The notes beneath the pieces are model-generated. The model had not been told where the DNA came from, did no database searches, and was given only the letters and a program-made list of their open reading frames with translations. Shown here one piece after another: positions 43,001-63,621 of a stretch of 64,000 bases of DNA. Where the stretch lies: contig NC_044560.1 in the NCBI RefSeq assembly GCF_007565055.1, positions 87,301,295 to 87,365,294 of the forward strand. The letters run 5' to 3'. Each line of letters opens with the position of its first letter. The first letter of the stretch is position 1. The DNA is from Rhinopithecus roxellana. Lineage: Eukaryota > Chordata > Mammalia > Primates > Cercopithecidae. The position numbers and the translations under genes were made by a program.

Positions 43001-44820
43001 CAGTGAATCATCATCATCATCGTTGTCATCATCATTACAGTGCTCAAGCTGTTACCTTAAAATTTCTAAATCACTCAACTGATATTCTTGTGGATCTGAA
43101 CCACTGGCATTTTTGGAGCAGGGGACAGGGAGAAGTACAGAAAAGGAGCAAAAGGGGGGGTTTAGGGCACAGGTTCTTTTGGGAAAGGCACATTTGGGTG
43201 GGTGCAGAGGAGAGAGCTCTGGCTACATCTTATTCACTCTGGCACTGATGGCAATTTTCTTTCCCCTCAGCATGATGATCGTGAAGGAGAAGGCAGTGAC
43301 AAGTGGGTGAGCCGGGGCCGGGGCCGAGGAGCCTTTCCTCGGGGTCGGGGCCGGTTCATGTTCCGGAAATCAAGTACCAGCCCCAAGTGGGCCCATGACA
43401 AGTTCAGTGGAGAGGAAGGGGAGATTGAAGACGACGAGAGTGGGACAGAGAACCGAGAAGAGAAGGACAATATACAGCCTACAGCCGAGTAGGGGCCACC
43501 CTTGACGGGATTCCTGCCCAGGGGAGAGAGGCACTGGGAAGATGGCTGGCTTAACAGAGGAACCTCAAGAAGATTGCGTAAATCCTACCCCCACCCCCCA
43601 CCAGCCGTGCAGATTGTACTACCACAAAAGGCATCCCTGGCACTGTCTCCCACTGGACAGAGGAGGCTGGCCGTGGAGCCCGGGGTCAGGCCCAGCTCTT
43701 GAGCAGAACACAATGCATTGGGCTTTAGCTGTTTTTCTCATTTGTTGTTGGTGTGTGGGGGTGGGGGCAGGGGTAGGGCGGGAGAGCGATGCTTGGATTT
43801 TTGTTTCCTATTAGAAACCAACAGTTCTGTTCTAATTTCTTTTCATTTGGAGCTAAGAGGACTAATTCGATGATTTTCAATCTCTTCTCCCCTGTCCTGA
43901 TTTTAAAAAGCCCCTTTTTTTTTCTTTTTTCTTTTTTTAGGCATATGTAGTAATATTAGAAACATTTAATTTGGGAAACTTTGATTCTTGAAAGAGAAAA
44001 CAAAGCATGTGAATAAACTTTGAAGTGTTCACCTCAGTTTGGGACCAAACTGCTTGGATCTTTGTAAAAACCGATTTTGTATGTCAAGGAGGAGTTTAAG
44101 GCCTTTCTGACCACCTTGTGTTCCCCTTTTCTGCGCAGCCATGTATCACGTGGAGTTGCTCCTAACCACACCTCACGTGCCCCTGAGCCCTATTTCCTGA
44201 TTTCTTCTGGGCTGGACTTCCCTATTCTCCACCAGCAGCTCCAGTATCCCAAACTTTCTAGTCCTGCTGATCCTCCCAGCAACGGGGTGGAAACTGGAGG
44301 GCAGTGTCTGGTCTGTTTTCTAAGAAACTTATGAATTCTATTATCTTTACAAATATAAGATGAGAAAATTTTTTCAATATTTTTTATTAATCTTTTTATA
44401 AAATGAAAAGAAACTCCTGTGATCGATTAAGGAAGGTGGTTATGGCTGAGTGGTTCATGGGGTTTTTTTGGGTTTTTTCTTTCTTTCTTGTCTTTAACCT
44501 TAAGCTGTTTAAGTTGAAGCATTCAGATGTTTGGGGGGAAACAACCTCTTAAAATGGGTCCTTGTGCTTGCCTTCTGGGGAGGCGGTCCTGAGCAGGTGA
44601 ATCATAAGGCATTTATGCATATGTTATATGCGGACTGCACCCACCTCTCCCCCCAGCCTTTGCCTCTTGGGTTGTTGTGCTGCTTTCCCCTTACTTTGCT
44701 ACATTTCTATAGTTAAGTTGGTTTTACTTGAATGATTCATGTTTAGGGGGAAAATGAAAATCTCCCTTAAAATTTGTTTCAACTCCTCCTGCAAATAAAA
44801 TAAATGAAGTGGCAGATGTA
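20872..44820 (+). CDS. THRAP3: THRAP3 (TRAP150) gene: 10 coding exons plus 3' UTR; promoter and 5' non-coding exon(s) lie upstream of the window
   Basis: Nuclear RS-rich protein of the THRAP3/BCLAF1 family. Family knowledge: first found with the TRAP/Mediator complex, it promotes pre-mRNA splicing, binds spliced mRNA, and acts in nuclear mRNA decay and the DNA-damage response. Seen: joining coding segments 20903-21039, 24685-25587, 27365-28069, 29701-29873, 30558-30669, 32460-32544, 35154-35341, 40022-40220, 40688-40831 and 43271-43492 gives one frame of 955 codons plus TAG, which equals the human length as I remember it. Residues 1 to about 190 are Arg/Ser repeats with a Tyr/Arg/Gly patch (about 65-100); then a Ser/Pro/Lys low-complexity stretch, a charged Lys/Glu region, a more ordered segment (about 580-680), a second RS-like patch (about 765-795) and an Arg/Gly-rich C-terminus. 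The start is the first ATG of exon 2. All introns are GT-AG except intron 3 (GC-AG). Confidence 0.97.
20903..21039 (+). CDS. THRAP3: THRAP3 coding exon 2 (start codon, RS repeats)
   Basis: Begins [18 protein letters not shown] and encodes residues 1-45 plus two bases of Ser46. The donor is AG|GTAAGG. Two acceptors fit upstream of the ATG: AG at 20870-20871, or CTCTCTTCAG ending at 20900, so the last bases of 5' UTR are uncertain while the coding start is not. Confidence 0.96.
21040..24684 (+). other. THRAP3: THRAP3 intron 2, Alu-free single-copy sequence
   Basis: 3.6 kb without any Alu or recognisable L1. It contains a short perfect hairpin at 22429-22467, a (GAATT)n run near 22479-22496 and poly(T) tracts at 23261 and 23750. 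No supported exon or structured RNA gene was found. Confidence 0.7.
22429..22467. repeat. Perfect 17-bp inverted repeat with a 5-base loop
   Basis: Left arm 22429-22445 and right arm 22451-22467 are exact reverse complements (TCAGTTTTGGTTGCATA), loop CCCTC. Confidence 0.97.
24685..25587 (+). CDS. THRAP3: THRAP3 coding exon 3 (903 bp, RS and Ser/Pro-rich)
   Basis: The acceptor is TTTCCATTCCAG. It encodes residues 46-346: RS dipeptides, then a Tyr/Arg/Gly patch ([20 protein letters not shown]), then Ser/Lys and Ser/Pro-rich sequence. It ends AYTK plus AG, and the downstream dinucleotide is GC (AG|GCAAGT); only this junction keeps the frame into exon 4. Confidence 0.96.
25588..27364 (+). other. 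THRAP3: THRAP3 intron 3 (GC-AG)
   Basis: Starts GCAAGT and ends AACTAG. It holds one antisense L1 3'-end fragment (26462-26700) and otherwise single-copy sequence. Open frames here have no splice support. Confidence 0.85.
26462..26700 (-). mobile_element. L1 3'-end fragment (older primate L1)
   Basis: Antisense L1 3' UTR: GTGGTGTTTGGTTACATGGA, TTTTGGTGCACCCATCACCC, TCATTGTATCGTTCTTATGC. Confidence 0.88.
27365..28069 (+). CDS. THRAP3: THRAP3 coding exon 4 (705 bp, charged region)
   Basis: The acceptor is TTATAACTAG. It encodes residues 347-581, very rich in Lys, Glu and Asp ([15 protein letters not shown]), and ends MDSFDEDLA plus CG. The donor is CG|GTGAGA. Confidence 0.97.
28476..29091 (-). 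mobile_element. Alu interrupted by AluY
   Basis: The outer copy starts TTTTTGAGACAGTCTCTCTC, is broken, and resumes at AGAATCTCTCTCCGTCACCC, ending TGTGCCTGGCC. Confidence 0.82.
28513..28812 (-). mobile_element. AluY nested in an Alu
   Basis: Full-length inner copy in the same orientation as its host. Confidence 0.88.
29305..29416 (-). mobile_element. Alu left-arm fragment
   Basis: Short diverged monomer ending CTGCACCCAGC. Confidence 0.65.
29701..29873 (+). CDS. THRAP3: THRAP3 coding exon 5
   Basis: The acceptor is TTTCTTTTTCAG and the donor AAAG|GTGAGT. It encodes [18 protein letters not shown] onward, residues 582-639, the start of the less repetitive and probably folded part conserved with BCLAF1. 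Confidence 0.97.
30558..30669 (+). CDS. THRAP3: THRAP3 coding exon 6
   Basis: The acceptor is ATCCCAACAG and the donor CACAG|GTAAGG. It encodes [19 protein letters not shown] and on to SPEIH, residues 640-676, joining exons 5 and 7 in frame. Confidence 0.96.
30971..31020. repeat. (TTTTC)n microsatellite
   Basis: Ten perfect TTTTC units adjoining an Alu poly(T); derived from the Alu tail. Confidence 0.95.
31021..31317 (-). mobile_element. AluY, monkey type
   Basis: Full-length inverted copy. Confidence 0.9.
31319..31936 (-). mobile_element. Alu interrupted by AluY
   Basis: Outer parts 31319-31509 and 31804-31936 join at the TTTTTGTATTTTTA midpoint. Confidence 0.82.
31510..31803 (-). mobile_element. 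AluY, monkey type, nested
   Basis: Near-consensus inner copy with TTTTGTATTTTTA on both sides. Confidence 0.9.
32260..32284. repeat. (TG)n microsatellite
   Basis: About eleven TG units in THRAP3 intron 6. Confidence 0.9.
32460..32544 (+). CDS. THRAP3: THRAP3 coding exon 7
   Basis: The acceptor is TTCAATTTTAG and the donor AAG|GTGAAC. It encodes [19 protein letters not shown] and on to PGYK, residues 677-705, ending on a codon boundary. Confidence 0.96.
33525..33818 (+). mobile_element. AluS-like
   Basis: Full-length with poly(A). Confidence 0.87.
34114..34220. repeat. Homopyrimidine tract, 107 bases with one purine
   Basis: Only C and T except A at 34182; includes CCTT and CCCCTT sub-repeats. 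Confidence 0.95.
34496..34560. repeat. (TTTA)n microsatellite
   Basis: TTTTA/TTTA units leading into an inverted Alu. Confidence 0.9.
34561..34844 (-). mobile_element. AluS-like
   Basis: Inverted; its 3' end changed to (GA)n. Confidence 0.85.
35154..35341 (+). CDS. THRAP3: THRAP3 coding exon 8
   Basis: The acceptor is CTTTTGATAG and the donor AA|GTACGT. It encodes [20 protein letters not shown] and a following basic, RD/RS-type stretch, residues 706-767. Confidence 0.96.
36013..36275 (-). mobile_element. Alu with small deletions
   Basis: Inverted copy missing about 30 bases after GGAGTGCAACTT. Confidence 0.85.
36290..36770 (-). mobile_element. MIR-like fossil split by an Alu
   Basis: ATACCCATTTTGCCCATTTG before and TGACCTCAAACACAGATCTT after the Alu fit antisense MIR. 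Confidence 0.5.
36396..36703 (+). mobile_element. AluS/Y
   Basis: Full-length with poly(A); near-duplicated ATTACAAGTAT / ATCACAAGTAT flanks. Confidence 0.87.
37021..37320 (-). mobile_element. AluY, first of three head-to-tail
   Basis: Inverted, full-length. Confidence 0.87.
37322..37619 (-). mobile_element. AluJ, second of three head-to-tail
   Basis: Inverted, diverged (GGGCTCAAGTGATCC). Confidence 0.83.
37621..37908 (-). mobile_element. AluJ, third of three head-to-tail
   Basis: Inverted, diverged, ending ATGCCCAGCC. Confidence 0.83.
37937..38237 (+). mobile_element. AluY, monkey type
   Basis: Target duplication ATAACTGAAGAA at both ends; (AAAT)n tail. It faces the three inverted copies upstream. 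Confidence 0.9.
38288..38579 (+). mobile_element. AluS
   Basis: AGAGACA-ATGCT duplication on both sides; sits in a MIR remnant (CAGGTCACACAGCTAATAAG). Confidence 0.87.
38623..38931 (-). mobile_element. AluS
   Basis: Inverted full-length copy with TTTG-rich tail. Confidence 0.87.
38932..40021 (+). other. THRAP3: Alu-free end of THRAP3 intron 8
   Basis: Mostly single-copy. An ancient MIR-like stretch is visible at about 39405-39600 (gggctctgcttgac, ctgtaaaatgaggg). Nothing else was recognised. Confidence 0.6.
40022..40220 (+). CDS. THRAP3: THRAP3 coding exon 9
   Basis: The acceptor is TCTTTTCACAG and the donor TTT|GTAAGA. It encodes [19 protein letters not shown], then an acidic [11 protein letters not shown] patch, ending GGGRARGTF, residues 768-834. 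Confidence 0.96.
40688..40831 (+). CDS. THRAP3: THRAP3 coding exon 10
   Basis: The acceptor region is GCAATAGCAG, a NAGNAG pair; starting at 40688 adds a Gln codon before [11 protein letters not shown]. It encodes an Arg/Gly-rich patch, an Asn run (NNNNSNND) from AAC repeats, and [14 protein letters not shown]. The donor is TTG|GTATGT. Residues 835-882. Confidence 0.95.
41885..42204 (-). mobile_element. AluY, monkey type, very intact
   Basis: Duplication TGACTGCTGGTTTTC / CGACTGCTGGTTTTC at both ends; sequence almost at consensus, so young. Confidence 0.93.
42472..42735 (-). mobile_element. Partial Alu
   Basis: Inverted copy lacking its 3' tail. Confidence 0.82.
42820..42990 (+). mobile_element. 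MIR fossil
   Basis: TTTTTCCTCATTTGCAGAGT and GAGGATTAAATGAGATAGTA are MIR blocks. Confidence 0.7.
43271..43492 (+). CDS. THRAP3: THRAP3 last coding exon 11 (stop codon)
   Basis: The acceptor is TTTCCCCTCAG. It encodes [12 protein letters not shown], an RG-rich segment ([18 protein letters not shown]) and an acidic tail ending NIQPTAE. The TAG stop is at 43490-43492. Residues 883-955. Confidence 0.97.
   Translation, partial: HDDREGEGSDKWVSRGRGRGAFPRGRGRFMFRKSSTSPKWAHDKFSGEEGEIEDDESGTENREEKDNIQPTAE
44012..44017 (+). terminator. THRAP3: Candidate proximal polyadenylation signal of THRAP3
   Basis: A canonical AATAAA lies 520 bases after the stop, with GT-rich sequence just downstream (gaagtgttcacctcagtttg). 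It would give a short 3' UTR isoform. Confidence 0.5.
44794..44804 (+). terminator. THRAP3: Main THRAP3 polyadenylation signal (two overlapping AATAAA)
   Basis: AATAAA occurs at 44794 and again at 44799, and a (GT)n tract follows about 45 bases later, as expected for the downstream GU-rich element. Cleavage is expected near 44815-44825. Confidence 0.8.
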
Positions 44821-45529
44821 AACGGGCTTTGTTCATTGTCACCCTGAGTGTGTGTGTGTGTGTGTGTTGAGGGTGGTAGATAACTTCCCACAACAGTTTG
44901 AGAAAACCTGAAAGACAAAGGGCCTGTGGGGCCTTGCACAGGCTGCTGAAGTCCCTCCCAGACAGACACACTCGTTCCTGGGAGGAGCATTGTGTACCTT
45001 GGACTCCCCAGGAGAAACATTTTTTCCACTGGTGTCATAGGCAAGGACTTTGGCTTCCTCCGTGGTGGTGGGGCAGGGGTCAAGGGATGTGGTTAGTAGG
45101 CTCAGCCTTATACCTGAAAGAGCCTATCCCACATGGACTGGTCATAGGTGGGCCCTAACCTTCAGACTCCTGCCGGCTGGGGGCTCAACTGTGAGCAGAA
45201 ACCTTGGAAGCTTGTAAAGTTCCTTCTCCCTGCCTAACTCCCAGGGAGAACCTGGAGGTGTTTTCTGAAACCAAACCAAACCATACCTCTGGCCCTAAAG
45301 CAGGGGTCTTTGCTGTCTCCTTCCTATATGGGGGTAGAGGGTGGGTACGCGGCCAGAGAGGAGTATGCCTTGCAAGAAAGACTGGAAGTGTCCACTCAAA
45401 AGTTATTGCTGGTACAAGGGCAGCCACTTCGTTCACTCAAGGCCGGTTTAGAGCGGTTGCTACCTGCTGGGGGACCCCACCCTGGTATGTGCCTCTCCAC
45501 CTTTTCCCCTGAAGCCAAAAGCTTGTGAG
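44821..45529. other. THRAP3-SH3D21 intergenic gap
   Basis: Only about 1.07 kb separate the THRAP3 poly(A) site from the SH3D21 ATG. The gap starts with a (GT)n tract and is otherwise single-copy; no conserved gene was recognised. Confidence 0.6.
44847..44869. repeat. (GT)n microsatellite
   Basis: Lies just past the THRAP3 poly(A) site. Confidence 0.9.
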
Positions 45530-45887
45530 CTGGGGGAGGGTGGGCCTGGGAAGGCTCTGTGCAAATTGTAGCTGGGAGCCTCCGGGCAAAAGCTGAGCGA
45601 AAGGGAGAGGCGGCTGGCCTAAAATTTAGGTAGGCGGGAAAAGCCGGTGACGGAGCTGTAACCGCTGCACAGGCCAGAGACCCTAGAGTCCTCCTCACCC
45701 CGGGGTTGGGGGTTGAACCTGCTGAGCCGGGCCGCCCCCTCTCCACACCCACTCCCAGCACCTGGCCCGACCTATCGGCTGGCAGCTACGCCTCCTTTAC
45801 CCTAATGTCTTGCCTCCGCACCCTGCGCGGGCCCAGTACTCGGCCGTCAGCGGGAGCTGCCAGGCTCTGGAGGGCGGCCCGGAAACC
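45530..45887 (+). promoter_or_regulatory. SH3D21: Probable SH3D21 promoter / 5' UTR region
   Basis: Moderately GC-rich sequence leading to the ATGG of exon 1, with no repeats and no clear TATA box. The region lies 0.7-1.1 kb past the THRAP3 poly(A) site. CpG density rises from about 45640 and continues into exons 2-3. The start site is inferred only. Confidence 0.45.
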
Positions 45888-59218
<13,331 letters not shown>

Positions 59219-59299
59219 GGGCGGGCCTGGGAAGGGACCACGGCCCGACCTGGCTGGGGCCACCCACGTCCTTGCACACGACTTTGGGAAACGCGAGAA

Positions 59300-59305
59300 A
59301 GTAAA
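59300..59305 (+). terminator. SH3D21: Candidate SH3D21 polyadenylation signal (variant AGTAAA)
   Basis: AGTAAA lies 82 bases after the stop. It is a known but weak variant of AATAAA; I see no canonical hexamer nearby, so the cleavage site (near 59320) is inferred. Confidence 0.4.
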
Positions 59306-59329
59306 CTCTGCCTTGCAAGGCGCCACGCC

Positions 59330-59760
59330 GGTCTGGTCGCTAGGGGCGGGGCCTGCGCGGGGGCAGGGCCTGGGCCTCCGCATTCCTGACGGTCCCTCCC
59401 GGGCACATCTGTCCAACATGTGGCTCCCATTACCGTTCCCAAGGCCTGCGCGCGGCTATTTTTATCCACCGGATGGTGAGGGGCGGGGGAGAGTGTCTCC
59501 TTCGGACGCCAGCAGCGCGCTGGAGAAATGGCGGGCAGGAGGGGCCCAGGCGGGGTCGGGCTCTGACGCCCGGCCTAGATTCCGGAATCCAGCTGTGCGC
59601 CGGGGAGGAGCCGAGCGGGCCTTCTCGCGAGCTCGGACCCCTCCCAGCTGGCCTCCCTGTCCGCTCAGAGGGACTCCTGCCCTCTCGCTTGAACGCACCT
59701 CGCCGCAGACGTGAAGTTCACGGCCCAGCCCAGCACGCATGCTTACACCGGGACTAGTAG
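59330..59760. promoter_or_regulatory. CpG-rich block between the convergent SH3D21 and EVA1B genes
   Basis: High CpG density with a MEF2/TATA-like CTATTTTTAT at 59455-59464, E-boxes (CATCTG, CAGCTG twice) and a CATTCC (TEAD-type) site. No splice-supported coding frame was found. A candidate enhancer or non-coding RNA promoter. Confidence 0.4.
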
Positions 59761-60141
59761 GACCTTAGCCTCGAGGTCAGGGTCTCGAGGCCTGGTGTGT
59801 GTGTGTCATTGCAATGTATGAACCCAAGGCACTGTGGGGACAGGGCTGCCTGTGCCCATGCGTTTGCCGGTAAGGAATGCGTTGTGAGTGAGGAATGCGT
59901 GTGCACTTGCTCTGTGTGTGAGGCTGGGTGCAGTTCTGTGGCCTTCTGCCTTTCTGCTGGCTGTGAAGTGAACGCGGGCAGGTGTGCTGTGTCGTGGGGT
60001 TGGTGGGTGGGGGTGGTGCAGCTAGGGTAAGGGAGTCAAGGGGGGCCTCAGCCCTGGGACCCCTGCGTGGCAGAAGCCTGGGGGCCGCTGGGGGCAGAAG
60101 TAACAGAGGGAGAGACTGAGTCACTGAGAATGCAGCTTTCT

Positions 60142-60147
60142 TTCATT
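60142..60147 (-). terminator. EVA1B: Candidate EVA1B polyadenylation signal (variant AATGAA, minus strand)
   Basis: Plus-strand TTCATT reads AATGAA on the minus strand about 240 bases after the stop. It is a weak variant hexamer and was chosen only because no AATAAA is nearby. Confidence 0.3.
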
Positions 60148-60385
60148 TGGTCACTTCACCTCTTCATCACCCCCAGAGAGGGAGTGGGGACCCTGCATCC
60201 TGCCCCCTCCCCGCCCCCGGGGTCTTCTGGCAGGACTGGGGAAGGGAGCCTCGCGGGGGCTGGCGGTCCACGCCCAGTAGCACCTGGGAGCCGTGGGGGC
60301 CGAGGCAGTCCGAAGGTCCGGAGGAGGTCTGGGCTCATGTGCAGGTCCGGCACCCCGAGCGCCTTGCAGCGGGAGCCGGGGCCCA

Positions 60386-60822
60386 TCAGTAATAGTGCAT
60401 GCGGCCCAGGGTGCCTGCGCCCGTGGCCGTGGGGCTGGGCCCCAGCGTGCCTGTGCCCAGCAGGTCTGGCTGCCCGGTGCGCCAGATCTCCCGCAGGATC
60501 CTCTCACGCTCCTCCAGCCGCTGCGCCCGTTCCAGCTCCTCCGCCGATGTGAAGACGTTGACACTGAGGGGCCCGTCGGGCTCCGCGGACAGCTCGGGGC
60601 CCGGCAGCGTGTCGTCGGGGCCCAGCCGCGTCACCGTGTCCTCCTCGTCCTCGTCGTCGTCCTCAGGCTCCAGGGTGCTGCTGCGGGGGTCCCGGCGCTG
60701 AGCCGGGCCCCTGGGCCGCGGGCGGGGCGCCCACGAGATGCTGATGACGAGCAGGCAGAGGGTGAGCAGCAGGCCGAAGCAGACGCCCAGCACGAAGTAG
60801 AGACCGAAGCTCTCGGGGTTGG
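60386..60822 (-). CDS. EVA1B: EVA1B coding exon B (membrane segment to stop)
   Basis: On the minus strand the acceptor is TGTGCCCCGCAG at 60823-60824. It encodes ANPESFGLYFVLGVCFGLLL onward. The stop codon occupies 60388-60386. Confidence 0.95.
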
Positions 60823-61134
60823 CTGCGGGGCACAGGGCGGGGGTCACGGAGAGGCCCGGGTGGGTGGGGGTCGTCCCACTTCTATAAGACCCCAGGTTCT
60901 AGGTGTGGGGACGAGGCCTGTAACCCCTACTCGAAGGGCATTAGGGAACCGCCAGCGGGCAAAGGGGCGGGGAGCGGGGCGGGGGGGACGGGCAAGGCGC
61001 TGGGGAGGGAAGGGGATGGTGGGCAGGGAAGGGTTCAGGCCCCCAGTCTTCCGGCGCCCGCCCTCACCGCGGATGTGCGCGTAGGCAGCCAGGCTGTTGC
61101 TGAGCAACTCCATGTCCCTTCGCGGGGCATCCAT
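60386..61134 (-). CDS. EVA1B: EVA1B gene (FAM176B): eva-1 homolog B, two coding exons
   Basis: Small single-pass membrane protein of the EVA1 (FAM176) family; the function of EVA1B is poorly known, while its paralog EVA1A is linked to autophagy. Seen: minus-strand exons 61134-61068 and 60822-60386 join (donor CG|GTGAGG, acceptor CCCCGCAG) to 167 codons plus stop. It begins MDAPRRDMELLSNSLAAYAH, with the transmembrane segment at about 29-51 (GLYFVLGVCFGLLLTLCLLV...), then a Pro/Arg-rich juxtamembrane stretch, an acidic run at 74-84 (EPEDDDEDEED), a charged helix (SAEELERAQRLEERERILRE) and the terminus GRMHYY. There is no signal peptide ahead of the membrane segment. It is convergent with SH3D21. 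The human protein is about 165 residues as I remember it. Confidence 0.95.
61068..61134 (-). CDS. EVA1B: EVA1B coding exon A (start codon)
   Basis: Encodes MDAPRRDMELLSNSLAAYAH then IR plus one base. The exon begins six bases upstream of the ATG (AGCAGC, 61140-61135) after the acceptor CTACCCCCCAG. The donor is GCG|GTGAGG on the minus strand. Confidence 0.93.
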
Positions 61135-61539
61135 GCTGCTCTGGGGGGTAGCTCCCCTGCCAGCCTGCGAGGTCAGCAAAGTCAGATCCTCCTCCCAGGC
61201 TGGAGCCCACCCCGACCCCTTCGGCGGGCAGCTCCTCTCCCGGGAGCCGCGGCCCCAGGTTCCACCCTGGAAACAGCGCTTCCCTAACTTCGTGGCGGCC
61301 CTGGGCCCTTCCCGGGGGAACCCCTCTCCTGGGCGCGGACGCCCCTCCAGCCCGGGGAGCAGCGCCGCGGCCCTCGGGAGGCCCCGCCCCCTGGTGAGGT
61401 CCCCAGCTGAGGCCCGGTTCCGCTGTCCCGGGGCGGGATAGAGGATAGGAACGCTGAGCCTCCACGCCCCAGGCGGGCTCCGGGAAGGGAAGCCGCCTCC
61501 CTCCTCGCCCGGCCGCCCTGCGGGGACCCACCGGCCCGG

Positions 61540-61910
61540 GGCCGGACTCACTCACCGTCAGCGCCCCGCTTCCCTGTTGCCCGGCCCCGGCGCGACCCGC
61601 GGTCGCATACACTGGGCCCGGCCGCCCCCGCCCGCTCCGGTCCCGCCGCCCCTCCGGCCCCGCTGGGCTCCCAGACCACGGCAGCGCGGGCGGGACACGG
61701 GCGGAGGGACCAGCCGGCGGAAAGTTTCCTCCGAGGAAAGAGGAGGGACGGGGCGGGGCGGGGCGGGCGGGGAGGCGGGGAGGAAAAGGGCTGGGAGAGG
61801 AAGGGGAGAGGAGCGGGCAGCCGGGAGGAGGGAGATCCCGGCCCGCGGGCCGTCCGTCCCCCACAGGAAACCGCCGGGGAGGCCGCGGCAGGGACCCGCC
61901 CCCAGGCCAC
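61540..61910 (-). promoter_or_regulatory. EVA1B: EVA1B CpG-island promoter region
   Basis: Dense CpG and repeated GC boxes (GGGGCGGGGCGGGGCGGGCG at 61751 onward) lie upstream of the minus-strand first exon. No TATA box is evident, which is typical of a broadly used CpG promoter. Confidence 0.6.
61556..61700 (-). other. EVA1B: Probable non-coding first exon of EVA1B (5' limit uncertain)
   Basis: A minus-strand donor TGACG|GTGAGTGAG lies at 61556/61555 and pairs with the acceptor at 61141-61142 just upstream of the EVA1B start. It lies in a CpG island. The transcription start cannot be read from sequence; the outer limit given is a guess. Confidence 0.5.
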
Positions 61911-61934
61911 TAACAACAACAGTGAGGATGGAGC

Positions 61935-62150
61935 TCTACCTGCGTGCGGACCAAGGGCTAAACCCTGGACAGGCTCTTTGACTTACTCCGGCTGACAACC
62001 CTGCGACGTGGTACCATTATCTCCACTTCGCAGATAATATAAACGGAGTCTTGGAGAGATTGAATTGACTTTACAAAAACTGTCGGGATTTGAACCTGCT
62101 GTTCTCTAACCCTGAAGCCTGAGCTCGAAACCACCGCTCCCCCTCCTAGG
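61935..62150 (-). mobile_element. MIR fossil next to the EVA1B CpG island
   Basis: GGTACCATTATCTCCACTTC, GCAGATAATATAAACGGAGT and GATTTGAACCTGCTG are antisense MIR blocks. Confidence 0.75.
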
Positions 62151-63009
62151 AGGCCCCATCCAGGGAAGGCGCTGCTTCTCTTCCCTAGACCCATGCCGGT
62201 CTGGAAGGGAGGGGACTGTCCATCCCTCCTCCCTGGGCCCAGGCTTGAATGTGCCCCCTGGCCGAGCTCTGGTCTGGTCACGCAGGGTTAATGATTGTTA
62301 GACTCCAGCTTTGAGCCAGGCACCGTCCAGCAGCCTCGCAGTCCCCAGCGTGGGGCCTCTGTGCCTGCAAGCTCCTGCGCTCTTGTGCACCAAGCAGCTT
62401 GTGGCGGCTTGTGGCAGATCCCACCCCATCCCGCCCCCACCCCAAGGCTAAACCTACCTGTGCTCACACACGCATTTCCCACCTGGGCTTGTGCATCCAA
62501 TGTGGTGTGTGATCAGTGTGTGTGGTTGGGGGCTTCTTTCTGCCCTGTCTCCCCGGGGCCCCCCATCATGGGCCTCCCCTCCCTTGTTGGAGCTAGGATG
62601 AGGGGGAGGCCGTCTTGGCGGGAGCCTTAGAGAGGAGGAGGGAAGGGGGAGAGGAAATTGCAGACATAGCTGAAGGCGCTGCCTGAGGCCTGTGGGCCAG
62701 CGACCCTTTCTCGGTCCGGGCTGCAGACCCCTACTCCCCCAGTCCCGAGACTGGGTTCAAGTGGAGGGCAGATCTAGATGGGGGAGGACCAGGACTGACT
62801 CCTATGGGGATGGAAAAGGAACTCCTGGGTGTCTTTGTGACTGTTGAGTCTGTTCTGTGAATGTGCGGGGAGGTATTTTTGCCCACTTCTGTATATTTGT
62901 CTGTTAATGTGATGTATTTGAGTATTGTTGTGGGGGCGAGTATGTCTGTATATAAATCTGTGCAGCCACTAGTCAACAAATATTGTGTATGCCTAGCACT
63001 TCCTAGTCT
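62151..63009. other. Intergenic single-copy DNA beyond EVA1B
   Basis: Moderately GC-rich, no recognisable gene, repeat or splice-supported frame. Open frames here lack any protein signature I know. Confidence 0.6.
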
Positions 63010-63129
63010 AGTCCACAGCATCTGTGGATTTAACCAACTTTGCATCAAAAATATTCAAAACCAAAATTGCATCTGTACTGAACATGTACAGAATTTTTTT
63101 CTTGTCATTATTTCCTAAACAATAGATAT

Positions 63130-63426
63130 ATTTTATTTTATTTTTCTTTGAGACAGGGTCTCATGCTGTCACCCAGGCTGGAGTACAGAGGTGCTGTCTC
63201 AGCTCATCACAGCCTCTACCTCCTGGGCTCAAGTGAGCCTCTCATCTCATTCTCCCAAGGAGTTGGGAGGGATCACAGGCACGTACCACCATGCCTGGCT
63301 AATTTTTGTAGAGATGGGGTTTTGCCATGTTGCCCAGGGCTGGTCTTGAACTCCTGGGCTCAAGTGATCCACCCACCTCAGCCTCCCAAAGTGCTGGGAT
63401 TACAAGTGTGAACCATTGTGCCAGCC
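63130..63426 (-). mobile_element. AluJ in the Tigger fossil
   Basis: Diverged inverted copy. Confidence 0.83.
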
Positions 63427-63621
63427 AATAGTATATTTTCATAGCGGTTACATTATATTAGATATTAAAAGTAATCAAGAGATGATTTAAAGTATACAGG
63501 AGGATGTGTGTAGGTTAAATGCAAATACTGAACCAATTTATTTTACATCAAGGACTTGAGGATCCTCAGATTTTGGTGTTTATGGGAGGGAGCCAATCCC
63601 TTGAGAATACCAAGGGACAGG

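Larger units (their letters stand above)
40832..43270 (+). other. THRAP3: THRAP3 intron 10
   Basis: Single-copy sequence from 40832 to 41884, then an AluY, a partial Alu, a MIR and a short CAT/CAT-like microsatellite near 43007-43035. No supported exon. Confidence 0.7.
43493..44820 (+). other. THRAP3: THRAP3 3' UTR
   Basis: About 1.33 kb follow the stop. No Alu or other recognisable repeat lies inside. The end is inferred from the paired AATAAA near 44800 and the GT-rich tract that follows; a shorter form ending near 44035 is possible. Confidence 0.8.

Noticed and set aside
60293..61084. Plus-strand 263-codon frame over EVA1B
   Set aside because: Antisense shadow in GC-rich DNA; it crosses the EVA1B coding exons, intron and flanks without any recognisable domain.
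60844..61864. Minus-strand frames of 235 and 266 codons upstream of EVA1B
   Set aside because: One contains the true MDAPRRDM start but reads through splice sites on both sides; the others are CpG-island noise.
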